Shown here piece after piece: positions 21,968 through 34,373 of a stretch of 64,000 nucleotides of DNA. The stretch lies in the NCBI GenBank assembly GCA_964019055.1, contig OZ025217.1, positions 6,918,466-6,982,465 on the forward strand. The letters run 5' to 3'. This DNA comes from Anthopleura xanthogrammica (taxonomy: Eukaryota > Cnidaria > Anthozoa > Actiniaria > Actiniidae). Below the pieces are notes generated by a model. The model made no database searches. It saw only the letters and a program-made list of their open reading frames with translations, and was not told the DNA's origin. How positions within the stretch are numbered: the stretch's first letter is position 1; each line of letters begins with the position of its first letter. The position numbers were made by a program, and so were the translations under genes.

Positions 21968-24900
21968 ATGAGTGAAAATACGGATCGTGATGAAGAAAAG
22001 TCAGTTTTTTCTCTTGTTTGGGATTTTTTCTCGTACACGACTGCTCATGGATTTCCACGAATTCCTGGATCTAAAACATGTTTTCAAAGAATCTTCTGGT
22101 GCCTAGTAGTGGCTGGAGCATTTGGGATGTTTTTTTGGCAAGTGTATGGTTTACTTCAAAGTTATATGAGTCGCCATGTTGCCACACGGATCAAAATGCA
22201 ACACGAAACGGTAAGAACTTTTCTGTCAATAAAATAGGTTCTCTGTTGTGGAATGTGTAGCTGGAAATCCTCAATGTTATATCAAGTATTATACAGATTA
22301 GAGAATATAAGACTTTATGAATGATAATAGGCTTCATTGTCACGATAAATAATTTTCTAGAATATCGAGTTATATATAAAATGGCAGTACGGCCAATAAT
22401 AACTTGAAAGTAAATCCTTGTTGATAATTCCTTTGAAGTAGACTCGATCTATTTTATGTCTTTTATATTGTCTGCAATTGGATAATAAGTATTGTATCCA
22501 TTTTTGGATTTTTAAAATTGCGGTTTTGTTGAGCAACTGCACCCTTTATAACTATCTTTAAACGCTCAAATATAATTTCAGTTTTTTCGGCACAATAACA
22601 GTTATGTCTAGCTGGAGAAAAAAAGCCCATCAATGCAGTTACGACTATGGATGGGATTGTTGGTATTCTTTTTTTACCATCCCAAATCAAATTAACTTTT
22701 AATTCGTTTCTCTTTTTTCCAGAGCATTGAATTTCCAGCAGTGACTCTCTGTAATTTGAACATCGTTAGAAAGTCTAGAATATCCACAGAACTACATAGC
22801 TCGTTCGAGAATTTCTTTACCCACAGTAAGTTTGAGCATAGATCTAATTGGCTAATGCGACGCTATGTACGTTTCCACCAATTCAAAACCTCTGCGAATA
22901 AGAACTTTCGCCCGAGTTTTTTTCCACGTGATATCGAAATACAAAAGACAAATAATTTTATTCCAAGTCATTTTGAACTGGATGGAAATGTACATAGTAA
23001 CGCGTTAGCCGATTACGTCTATTAATTTTAGATCTCGTATTTAGGTCTCAGAACAATAAACAAATATGAAATTACAACCCAAGAAGTTTTGTGGAAGCAT
23101 TTTTCATCTTCATTTAAATAAAGTTTATATAATTACAGTTGTAGTAAGATCTACACGAGGTTCTAATTCGGGGGAGGGGAGGGTGTACTTGGACCGGGTT
23201 CTGATAGGGGTGTCCCACTTGAGCCCCAAAACCCTGACCCTATCTAAGACAGCGAAATCTTAAAATTTATACCCCATTCAAGATAGATCAGTAAAAAAGT
23301 GAACCCTCTCTAAGACTCCATCAAAGGGAAATTTTGACAAAGATTGAAATTTATGCGAAATAAACTATAATAGCCGATGTGCATGAGCTCGAAATTATAG
23401 CACAAAGCATGATGGGAAAGTGAGTCCTTACGCTTTTTTGGCTTCTCTAAAAATTCATCTGGCAATTTTTCCTTCGACATTTCCTATGGAAATAAAAGGA
23501 TTTCAGCAGACGAAAATATTATTTTCTGATATTTCTGATTTTCCTGATAGTTTCTTTGATTTCCCTGTTACATTCTTAAAGAACTCACTTTGCACTTACA
23601 TGCACATTGCCTATTCCCACTCTCTTTCAGACGAGACTGACATACCTTCTTCCAATAATCGGAGACGACGGTCAAGTGAAGATACGATTTGTTTTAACTA
23701 TTTATATTGCAACTGGAAATATTCTACACTGAACCAATCAACAACAACAACAACAGAGGCTCCAACTACCACGCCTAAACCAGCAACAACTACTACAGCC
23801 CCCACAACAGCTGCAACAACAAAAGAAACAACAACTACAACAGAGGCTCCAACAACAACAACAATAACAACAACATCAACAACGGGTAATGTTTTTTTTT
23901 ATAAAGATCCGTCGCAAAAAAAAAAAAAAAAAAAAAAAAATCCGTCCCTTGCCTAGATATTTAACAATGCTATTCATGCTTCCCGATAAAAAGGTCGTTT
24001 GTATGATGGCAACTTTTTCCATTTTAAGGGATTTCTTTTTATTTACTTTGTATTTCCACACTAGAATAGTAAGACGGTTGTAATAATTAACTTAATAAAA
24101 CGAACGGAGTTCAATGGATTCTGGTAGTGGTAGGAATAGTGGGAATTACGCCGGCTTATTAAATAGTAAATTTTCTCCCAAGTTAATGTACATATGAGCG
24201 ATCTTCCAAATGCTTTTGCTTTGGTAAAATAAGTGACAGCCAAATTAGAGACTTCAACATCAATGTTTTGCACATGATCGTTGAGCTGATATTTCTGTTT
24301 TATTTATTTGAAAATCATTAGCATCTCCGACTACAAACCAGACAACAACTACCGTAACTGCTGCACCAACTGGTAAGTCAAACAGTGGCAGATCCAGAAT
24401 GATTTCAAGCTAGGGGGTGACTGTTACCTAGCAAGGCCAATACCATAATTTTGTAAATATAGATATATATTTATTACTATTTTTTTGTAAAGCCTTTTTA
24501 GTATTAATGAATATTATTGAATTGTATTGTATTGTAAGGCATTGTAAACAGAGTGTCTTTTTATTCTTATCTTATCCTTTATTCTCATAATATTCAACTC
24601 CAAGGGAGTGACTAGTCACTCAACTCACCCCCCTGGATCTGCCCTTGTGACATTATTTCAAGGGGGTGACTGGTACCTAGCAAGGCATTACATAGTGTCT
24701 TTTTTGGTCTTATCTTATCCTTTATTCTTATTATATTCAACTCCAAGGGGGGTGACTAGTCACTCAATTCACCCACTGGATCCGCCCTCTGTAAAAATGT
24801 TGTCGATCTCAGAGCAGCACATGAACAGCACATGTATTATTGATTCACAGCAAAAGTGTTAACCAAAGAAGAGAAAGAAGAAGCTGCATTCAGTGGAACA

Positions 24901-27900
24901 TTGAGCCAGCCAGACCCAGCAACCCTCACAAAGGAGTCAAGGGATACAGAAGAACTTTCTGTTAACTTGGCTTCACAGCCTGAACATCTTATGACAGAGA
25001 CTGGTCATCAGTTTAGCGATATGGTTTTGTCATGCACATATAGAGGAATTTCTTGCACGTAAGTTCTATATTTCCAAATCCATTTTTTCGCTTTGTTGAG
25101 GATAATATTTTGTTTGGTATGACGTTTTTTTAAAAATTTATATATCTATTCATTCATTCATTCCTTCCTTCCTTCCTTCCTTCCTTCCTTCCTTTATTTA
25201 TCTATTTATTTATTTTTGTCATTTTCATTTATATTTACTTAAAGCATAGTTTTCCCATTGTGTAAAAATAGAAAATTACTTCAAGAATTCCAAGAAATTT
25301 GGTTTGGGAAAGCATTAGCAAGAGGGTGGTGGATTATGGCTGTCTGATGTTATTATCCCTACATATATTTTTCTAATTTTTCTTACTTCGAGTATTTGTT
25401 TGCGTGCCGTTTTTGTTTCATGTGGACTACCGGATTTAAAAATACGCAGGATAATACGCAGGATAATAATGCTTTTTTTCTCTTTGTATTTTGCATGCAG
25501 GAATTATACCGACAAACTTTGGAGTCACTTTTGGCACTACAAATATGGAAACTGTTTTGTTTTTAATTCTGGGAAAGATTCGCTGGGAAATTCCAAACCA
25601 ATATTGAGATCAAATAAACCTGGTCCTACAAATGGTATGAAGCGTTACAAATGTGTCATATTATATATATGCATGTAGATTCACCAACACTAAAACCTTC
25701 TATTCATGGCTTCTTCTTTTCCCATTTCTAACATATTGGAAATAAATTTCCTCTTTTGAGATTCCCGTGTTAATGGAAAATAAAGGAACCGGCTATAGAG
25801 CTGTTAAGTTATGACGCATTTCCGTGTCCAACTGCTCATAAGACTGAACTGCTAAAAAAAAAAGCGAAAAATATTCTCAATGATTTAACGTCCACCTGAA
25901 ACAATTAGAACTTTGGACAACAAATCCTGTCATGGAGAAAATGTAAGAAAAATCTTTATCATGAAAACTGCTTTTCCTTTTGTACCCGGAAGTCGTTTTT
26001 TCACAATAAAATCGTTCTTTTAGGGTGCCTTATCAACTGACTGCATGTCATCATGCTGTGATGTTCATTCAAAGTCTTTATTTCCAAGGTCTGATATTAG
26101 AGTTAAACACAGAACAGCACGAGTATTTAGGTCAACTAACCCAAGAAGCAGGAATACGTGTAGTTGTATCTAAACAAGGCAAGATGTCTTCTCCACTAGA
26201 GAAAGGTTTTAGCATATCTCCGGGCTATTCCACGTCCGTGGGAATTCGTCAGGTAAAACTCTAGGTTTTCTACGTGTTATTCGTCGATTGCACGTTACGT
26301 CACCGCGGCCATGTTGATGGTTTTTGTATGAAAAAAATATTCCTCATTAGCACCCCTCGTTAATACCACCAAGATGGCTGCCATGTTTTTTTTCACTCGC
26401 ACTAGGGAATGCTTGCAAACCATCATTACTGATCAGTGAGCAATCTAGCGTAGCGTTATCTGTTCAAAACTTCCCATTCATATAGGCTTTCTCAGAATCT
26501 TATTTTCTTCATCCTTTAGGTGCACATAATTCGTGAGGATCCTTTCAAAAATAAAAGTTGCCGTCACAGTGAAGACATCGAATCTGACAATATTTATAGA
26601 ATTCGATACAATATTTCCTATTCTTCAACGGTAAGTGCATAAACTTAGCGATCTTTTATAAGACCATCATTTACAGGTAGATTCCATGCACGTCTTTTGT
26701 TCCCTTCCTATTTGATCCAGAAAGCGTTACGCCAACAAATGCAGATTTTCAAATTGTTGCAAATATACACCGATTTCGAACATGGCCGACACACGCGGTT
26801 TTCCGCGTGGATCGAGAAGGCGAAACCGAAGCTCGCCAGTCGTCCGTGATCTGTGGAAAGCTGGCTTTCTCCTTAGGCATCACTAAAAGCAATTCTAAAT
26901 GGTGTAAACACAAGTAACAAAGATGAAGCTTGAAAGGTGAATAAAAACCACATAAATCACAGATCAAGGACGACTGACTAGCCTCGTTTTTTCCTCTCAT
27001 GCACGGCTGGCCGCTTGTGGCTCTCTCCAGTTAACTCTTCAATTAATTCACATTTCTTTTTTCTTCACTCTTGAAGGTTTGCAAGGACTCATGCCTTGCT
27101 TACCGTCAGTTAGAATCCTGTGGATGCATGGAATACAGGTTTCCAAATGAAGGTCAACCAGTATGTGACGTTCTGAACCTTACTGTTAGTAAGTGTCATT
27201 AAAGCAGATTCGTATGACTGTGGAAACTCTATGTAAAAGGGGGCACCGTGCCGTGCCGTGCCGTGATCATGACGGTGTCGTTAGAGTATCCAAGTGGCTT
27301 CAGTTAATCAACAGTGACCTCTGACCTATAAAAATAAAATTCTGAACTAGCACAAGCCGGACACGCTCGTGCAAAATATCTCCAAAAAGTTAAATAAAAG
27401 CAATATAAAACGGCTACTTATGTCTCTGTATATTGTAACATAAACACTCTGGGAGCTTAAGAACACTCGAAAAGAAAGAGAAACAAATGTATAGGCCCCT
27501 TGTTTCTAAGTTCGTTTCTCTCGTGCTCTACAGCTCCCAGCGTGCTTATATTACAGTACAGAGACAGGCGCGCGCATTTCATTTTCCTTAAATATAGCCC
27601 AATTTGGAAGCTAATTATATTTAAACACAAGATAGTTGTTCAATTGAAATGATGGTGAATTATGAACGAAGGCATGCAAAACTCATGTAATCTTTTCCCA
27701 TTAGTGATGAATTTGTTATTCTTGTGATTTAAAAATATGCAGTAACATTTGTCTTAATTTATACAATTTTACATTCATATTAATAGATTTAGCCTCGCAT
27801 CGAAAAAAAACCATTTATTTATCTATGAATTGTGTTTTTATTCGTTAGTTTCCTGTTTGAATGAATTACAGTTCCTGTACCAAGAAAACAAACTTGGCTG

Positions 27901-30817
27901 TTCCGCAAAATGTGGTCCTCCTTGCATGTAAGTAGATAGGTATACCTGTTACTTAGTTAGACAAATTCAAATTCAAGTTTTATCGCCCCTGAAGCAACCT
28001 CTACCTGGGCTGATCAAAGTCGATCAGGGCACGCCTAACTCACAGATAGATTTGGAATATTTAGCAGGTTAGGTTTTCCGGACAACATCGAGGACATCTG
28101 GATTTTTCGCTCTTTCGTCAATCAAACATATTGAATGACGGTGATTGATGATGATGATGATGATGATGATAATGGTGGTGATGATGATGCATGATGATGA
28201 TGATGATGATGATGCATGATGATGATGATGATGCATGATGATGATGATAATAATCATGATGTTAATAATGATAATGTTTGCACTAAAGCAGTGAGTGTAT
28301 TTTTTCTTTGTTTATAGCGAAGATATTTTCAAACTCACGATTTCTTCCTCAAGATGGCCGTCAGACAATTACCAGGTAAGAAAGTAAAGAACACAAATCT
28401 TATTGAAAATATGAAATGGAAAAATTATTCGACAATAGATTAAAACATTGTATGCTTTTCCTGTCTGTCTGCATTTGTTATTTATCTTATGGTCCCTTTA
28501 GTTGTATTAAACAGTTAGGTCTAACCATATTTTCCCCCATCTAATAGAGCCAGTTTCTCACAAAACTTCAAGAAGACAGAGGCGTATCTCTAGACCCTGA
28601 CGCCGATCCTAGGTAAGCTATAGATATAACTGTCTAATTCTTTTAGACCCCTTACGCTTTTATGTATATGCCAAATTTCGGCAAAAAGGTATAGGACCCC
28701 TTTCATATATCTTTGTCTAAAAATACACCCCTCTCATATACCTTTACCTTTGAAGGAAAGGCAACCCTTTTTATATATGTGCCTTGGTATATGCATGCCT
28801 TCTTGAAAAATAATTCTAGCTTCCCCTTTCTTATACCGGCAGTGTGAAACCCTACCCTTTTCTATACCTAAACCGCTTGCGAATTCCCAACCCTTTTGCA
28901 TACCAAAACTTAACCTGGGAAAGTACCAAAATACCTCTATTGGGAGCAGCATCCCCGTATAGTCGACTATAGGGAGTATCCCCCCCCCCCCCCCGGGAGT
29001 TTGAATGGTTTATTATCAATCTAGATTATAATTCGTGAACCTCGTAAAAGTAGCTCAGTTTGAGGGTCAGTCTGTTGTACTACAGTGCGACGCGCCTAAC
29101 CGTGGCCACTCAATTAATTTTTTCACAAGTATTTTTACAAGTACATCGAAAATGTGTACATTTTCACGTGAGTTCAAAGTCGTGTCAGCAAATATATTAT
29201 TTCTATTTGCAACAGAAAGGACCAAATACATGCCAAGTTAAAATAATTGAGTGAGTTTAGAAATTAATTGGGCGCGGCCACGGTTAGGCGCGTCGCACTG
29301 TAAGTAAGATAAAAACAATTGATAAAATGAAATGAATATAAACAAAGCAACAACAGAATGTTGATATACGTACTAATAATAAGTTTCAAACACTTCATCT
29401 GAAGGGCTTATTTTGTCAAGTTCCAAATTTTCTTTGAGGAGCTCAACTATGAGATAATTGAAGAATATCTCGCATATGAGGTAAGCAATAATTGTTGAAA
29501 TGAAGTGGAACTCTTGCTTTTGAAGTCATTAAAAGTCTCCATAATATAAAATCAGTAGATTCTTAGATATCATATCTAACCATGTAAACAGAAAAAGCCT
29601 AAATAATACATGCCTTTGATAGCACACTTTGATCCCCGTTTTTTTTTTGATAAGATAATTTGTTAATTAAGCTGTTTTAATCTTATCAATCATCATGCAC
29701 CCAAATATAACATCAACTTCTTAACAAGAAGATAATGACTGTACAATGACTGTACAATGACTGTACAATGACTGTATAATGACTGTACAATGACTGTACA
29801 ATGACTGTACAATGACTGTACAATGACTGTACAATAACTGTATAATGACTGTACAATGACTGTACAATGACTGTACAATGACTGTATAATGACTGTACAA
29901 TTACTGTACAATGACTGTACAATGAATGTACAATAACTGTATAATGACTGTACAATGACTGTACAATAACTGTACAATGACTGTACAATGACTGTACAAT
30001 GACTGTACAATGACTGTACAATGACTGTATAATGACTGTACAATGACTGTACAATGACTGTACAATGACTGTACAATGACTGTACAATGACTGTATAATG
30101 ACTGTATAATGACTGTATAATGACTGTACAATGACTGTACAATGACTGTACAATGACTGTACAATGACTGTACAATGAATTCTGAAGAGCACAAGCGGCA
30201 TCTTTGTATGTAATTTACTAGGAATATATTTCAGTTCCTAGAATATCTTTCGGTATTTTAGTTTAGATAGGCTAGTTTATAATTAACAAATAGAAAACGT
30301 TTGCCGTGTTTACATAGCCATGTTTACATAGTAAACGCGGCATAACGTTTTCTATTTGTTTTAGAAAATATTGAAATTGCCGTGTTTACATAGCCTCATG
30401 TAAACACGGCTATCAGCCAATCAGAGCGCGCGTTATATCTGAACTATTTTATAAAACGCTATCTTAATAGGAAATCTCTTATATTTTTTCTCTTTCTAGC
30501 TTATTAATTTCATATCGGACATTGGAGGACAGCTGGGATTATGGATCGGGATCTCCTGTTTGACAGCTACAGAGTTCTTAGAACTTTTAATATTGATTAT
30601 TACTCGAATTTCATGTCGAATCATGAATAGGTTGAACATTGGTGGAAATCCTCCTGCAGAGCAAAGAAATAGGCGCGAAAGGGGAGATCGTGGTAATAGA
30701 CGTGTGCGTGGAGAAATTTACGAGACGCAATTTTCAGTACCTGACGCTAACAGTGATTCATACCATTCATTTACTGTAGAAGAATATGACTCCAAGATAA
30801 TAAATGCACAATTATGA
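21968..30817 (+). CDS. DEG/ENaC sodium channel, gene C, with Thr-rich extracellular insert
   Basis: Complete subunit of about 658 residues in 14 exons: 21968-22210, 22723-22825, 23631-23885, 24322-24372, 24851-25058, 25501-25634, 26089-26252, 26520-26630, 27077-27188, 27849-27927, 28318-28375, 28548-28612, 29405-29480, 30500-30817. All phases close. HG motif at residues 27-28; TM1 about 41-63; F-P-A-V-T-L-C-N after TM1. Residues 126-129 are R-R-R-R, followed by two extra cysteines (136, 142) and a Thr/Pro-rich stretch at about 152-216 split over two exons. This replaces the shorter linker of the paralogs and looks O-glycosylatable. The rest of the ectodomain is typical (G-N-C-F-V-F-N, C-G-C-M-E-Y). 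TM2 has G-I-S. The tail is about 70 residues, Arg/Gly-rich then acidic, far longer than in the neighbours. Family certain; function of the insert inferred. Confidence 0.9.
23918..23940 (+). repeat. Poly(A) tract
   Basis: A run of A about 23 bases long just after the Thr-rich exon of gene C. It carries no target-site or retro-insertion signature that I can see. Confidence 0.8.
24551..24785 (+). repeat. Pair of ~91-bp direct repeats
   Basis: 24551-24641 and 24694-24785 match closely (CTTATCTTATCCTTTATTCT, ATATTCAACTCCAAGG, GTGACTAGTCACTCAA, TGGATC blocks), offset 143 bp. A third partial match (GGGGTGACTG / TACCTAGCAAGGC) is at about 24415. They lie in the gene C intron before exon 24851. Confidence 0.7.
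25147..25216 (+). repeat. ATTC / CTTC / TTTA microsatellite
   Basis: Runs of ATTC, then CTTC, then TTTA units in the gene C intron after the exon ending at 25058. Confidence 0.9.
27424..27563. repeat. Foldback element in gene C intron
   Basis: CTCTGTATATTGTAACATAA and TTATATTACAGTACAGAG ends with CTGGGAGCT / AGCTCCCAG inside form a long imperfect hairpin. Confidence 0.65.
28143..28256 (+). repeat. (ATG)n trinucleotide array
   Basis: TGATGA units with TGC interruptions. On the complementary strand it gives apparent His- and Ser-runs, which are not a gene. It is intronic in gene C. Confidence 0.9.
29081..29302. mobile_element. Tc1/mariner-like MITE, short form (222 bp)
   Basis: TACAGTGCGACGCGCCTAAC at the left and GTTAGGCGCGTCGCACTGTA at the right are perfect inverted repeats, continuing inward as CGTGGCCAC. 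TA flanks both ends. The termini match those of the 980-bp element at 7981-8960. It lies in the gene C intron 100 bp before exon 29405-29480. Confidence 0.75.
29733..30178 (+). repeat. 11-bp minisatellite, ~40 copies
   Basis: Unit TGACTGTACAA repeated about 40 times over 446 bp, with scattered TGACTGTATAA and AATTACTG variants. Each unit has a palindromic TGTACA. The unit length is not a multiple of three, so three frames of the minus strand read as an 11-residue repeat without stops. It lies in the last intron of gene C. Confidence 0.97.
30289..30470. repeat. Foldback plus dispersed repeat, copy 2 (relative at 834-961)
   Basis: AAATAGAAAACGTTTGCCG and CGGCATAACGTTTTCTATTT form a local palindrome. 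The right part continues as the 834-961 repeat (TACATAGCCTCATGTAAACA, CAGCCAATCAGAGCG). It ends 30 bp before the last exon of gene C. Confidence 0.7.
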
Positions 30818-31400
30818 AAGATAGCAATCGTTTCTGGTATCTTCATTTATATATATTTTATATTCTTCATGAGGTTCTGAATACACTTAAAATATTTGTC
30901 AAACGTTATCCCCACACTTGTCCGCGGTACTGAAAGAAATGAGTCGTGTTTCACAAGTATAGTAGCAGCACTCAGTGAGGCAGGTTTAGAATACCTGCCG
31001 TTCAGTCCTGTGCGGATGCGATGACTCCCACCGAAAACCTGGCTTTTCTTTCATCTTATACTTTTCTTTGATTTCAGATATAAAAGAAACTATTAGAGAA
31101 ATAGTTGTTAAAAATTATTTTACTTGCCCGAGCCATGAGAAAGAAATAAGAGATGAAGTTTGCTAAGGAAAAAGAGAGAGAGAGAGAGAGAGAAACTTCT
31201 CCTAGAAAGGTTTTTGGTCAGTTACAGCCTCAGATTCCATGCCTTCCTACAACTTCACAAGCTGCAATGTGACTTTGAACATCGCTGGAAATAATTCAGC
31301 ACAGTCATCTCCGGCAGTCTGGACTTCATCAGTCAAAACACCTCTCTTTAAACGTATTTTTCCTTTGTCTTCAGATTCAGATTAAAAACTTGGTCCTTAG

Positions 31401-31753
31401 AATACTCCAGTTTCACATTCGATGGAAACCGCTGTTTTTGAAGACCACAGACTCATTTGTACAGGCTTAGCCTCGTTTATAAGTCATCTATTCAAAGGCA
31501 CCATTAAAAGTCCGTGGGATTGGTATTATTCAACTTGCACATTCTTTACATTACAGTTGGCTGTTGCTAATGATTTGCATAAGTCAACCGTAATGTAAAG
31601 AATGTGTAAGTTGAACAATACCAATGTTTTGAAATCCCACGGACTTTTAATGATGTCGTTGAATAGCTGACTTATAAGCGAGGCTAAGCCTGTACAAATG
31701 AGTCTGTGGTCTTCAAAAACAGCGGTTTCCATCGAATGTGAAACTGGAGTATT
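31401..31753. repeat. Long inverted repeat, ~160-bp arms
   Basis: The left arm begins AATACTCCAGTTTCACATTC and the right arm ends GAATGTGAAACTGGAGTATT. Pairing continues inward through the GCTGTTTTTGAAGACCACAG block, the CTCATTTGTACAGGCTTAGC block and CATTCTTTACATTAC to a loop of about 25 bases. There are a few small mismatches. One of the longest palindromes in the window; no coding capacity. Confidence 0.85.
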
Positions 31754-32789
31754 GTAAATGATAAACGGGTAATCGTATGGTTACTCGTAAAATTAAGGAT
31801 TAATTTCACTTGTTTTTTCAAAGTTTTGAAATTGCCCTTGTTCGGCCCCATACGATTACCTCGGACCTCTGATCAGTGTTAGTGCCACTACTTAATTAAC
31901 GTTGTCGTCAGTAAAAAAAACCTAAACATTTTTTGCTTTTTTTTTACCAACAAACTTCACAGTAGGCTATCTAAAAAATAAGGAATATAAGCCCTCGTGG
32001 CTTTCTATCAGTGCTCAGAGCTTTAAATCCCATAAAGCACTCGCGTTTATTCTCTAATCCTTACTTGGCTCAACGTTATCAAAAAAGACAATAAATGAGG
32101 TGAATGAGTTTGTTGTTCATTAAAGGGTTTATGATATACATTAATCACAATAACAATGCCCTAGGACAAAGTCAAAAAAATCCACCAGGAAAATTACATT
32201 TTAATTATTCGGATCGAGATAATTTAATAGTATGTGATGATATTGAACCAGTTTAACTCGGTCAGTCTTTTTAAAAAGATTAAGATCATGAAAGAGAAAA
32301 TTAATTAAAAACACACCGACCAGCAGCGATAATGGATGACAGTTTTTTCGCCGTTGTTGACGAAAACGACATACAAATTAAAATTGATAAGAAAAAGCAA
32401 AAATCGAAAACATTTTTTCAAAAACATATCTTGGAGCGGAACTACGGGGCCGCCCCCCCCCCCCCCCCCCCCCTTTAAAATATATTTTTTCTTCTTATCT
32501 TGGCAACATAAAAAAAAATTGCATGCGGTCTTGAAGGTTTTCTCTCAGGACGAATTTTTCCGGCCCACCCTTTCTTTGATTGGTGGATTTACCCCTGCGG
32601 AATCACTTTCAGTAGCTTTGTTTGTTATGCTAATTCTCACTATTGTCTTGGTATTCTCAAATAAGTTTTATAAAATAACTTTGATATTACGCGCGCTCTG
32701 ATTGGTCAAAAAGCCATGTTTTATGAGAGCATAATACATGCTCACGTCATTTTTTTTCTCTCTCGAAAAGTTAGTTATTTTATAAAAGC

Positions 32790-32967
32790 AATAAAAACAG
32801 TTTTCCGTGTATTATACTCTGATAAAGACACTTGGGATGTGGAGAGAACACTTGAGAAGCTGGAAACCACTCCGCTACGCGTCGTGGTTTCCTACGCTTC
32901 TCTCGTGTTCTCTCCACATCCCGCGTGTCTTTATCAGAGTATAATACACGGAAAACTGTTTTTTATT
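32790..32967. repeat. Foldback element, ~75-bp arms
   Basis: The ends AATAAAAACAGTTTTCCGTG and CGGAAAACTGTTTTTTATT are inverted, continuing through ATTATACTCTGATAAAGACA and the GATGTGGAGAGAACAC blocks, with a GC-rich loop CCGCTACGCG. Confidence 0.8.
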
Positions 32968-34373
32968 CCTTAATTAACATTTGAATATGAAAAGAGAATT
33001 TGAAAAGGATTGTGCGGGTAGTTTAGGTATAAAACGTCATGAGGTTAAGGGTCTATTGACGAAAGATACAGAGAAATGCCGCTTTCGCCTTTTTTGTACA
33101 ATTTTGTTGAGTCAAGATTCAACATGAATAAATGACAAATCACATGACTCTGGTAAACTTATAATGTTTTTGAAAGTTCAAGGTTTAATCTAATTTCTTA
33201 TTTGAGGGTCAAAACAAAAGAGGATTGCCTAGATTTTTTCTGATGTTAATATTCTTCAGTGTGTTTGAACCCGAGATGGGATTCAGTGTAAGACATTTAT
33301 AAATTATTTAGCAAAATTGTTATGATAATCAACTCTTATCTATATCTAAACTTAAACTAATGATTTCAAGACCTGTCTTAATGACCAATTAAAACGTTTT
33401 TAGCGCCACCAAGTGCCAATACATAATTATGCACATATATTTTTGGTTTTGTTTGTTTCTGGATGTGTGATTATGAAGCTTTTGTTTATCTAGCCTCGAA
33501 CAAAACAAAAATCTTTATTTAAGTATATTTTGCGTATGTGTGACTTGAAGAAACTATACAAGTTCATTCCGCAGACGATATGATCATCTTCTTTTAAAAT
33601 AATTGCATTTTGAATCGAGAATCATTCTCTAACGGGACAATTCGTTATCCTCAATTGGTGCATGAAAATCAGCAGGGTAAGTTGAATCGAAAGCTCTATC
33701 AACCATTCCGGCTGTTATACATGAGTGTAGATTGTATCAAAAGAGGGTCAGTTAAAAGAAGGAGAAATCATCGAAACGTACTCATAGGCTTAGTTATCTA
33801 GATAAAAAGTTACAATCACTGATATAAAACTAAACAAGCCCACATAACTTTCTTAGAAAGTATTACCAAGCGCTTGTGTTGGCGAATAAGCACTGGATGA
33901 CATGACAACAACAACAAAAACTTCTGATCATAGTCGGCCACATGATGACCACAGTAATCTAAGCTTTTACCCCACTGTTCTTTGCAATACACTTTTCATA
34001 TGTACTGTATCGATGGGTGGATGCTTCCATATGTTGTCAGTCACGTAGCTAGAGACTGGTCTGACTAGCTTGAGAGAAAATTGCACGAGTCAATAAAGAA
34101 ACAACTAACAAGAATGGCGGTCTAGATTAACTGTTAGCGCCAAAATAATAACAGACTGCAGTGAAGCGAGTATTAGGGAAAATACAGGATATGTGGCTTT
34201 TAGTAGACAACACGATTTTGGTAGTTTTATCTGCACCTGCTTCTCGAAAGTGTAAATCGGTAAGCAAATCACATGTCAACAATGTATATTTCGTAATCGT
34301 TAGTTGAGCGACTTGATAGTTATGGCAAAGACATTTTCGACATTTTCGAAATCTCGTGCTGTTGGAACAAAAT

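Noticed and set aside
28069..28257. His- and Ser-run peptide on the minus strand
   Set aside because: Read-through of the ATG trinucleotide array.
29733..30178. Possible CRISPR array
   Set aside because: Unit is 11 bp with no spacers, and the setting is a eukaryotic intron.
29693..30201. Three overlapping 100-160-residue minus-strand frames with S-L-Y-S-H-C-T-V repeats
   Set aside because: Translation of the 11-bp minisatellite; no start context, no splice support.
32336..32701. 121-residue frame with a proline run
   Set aside because: Crosses a poly(C) tract of uncertain length; no domain and no splice context.
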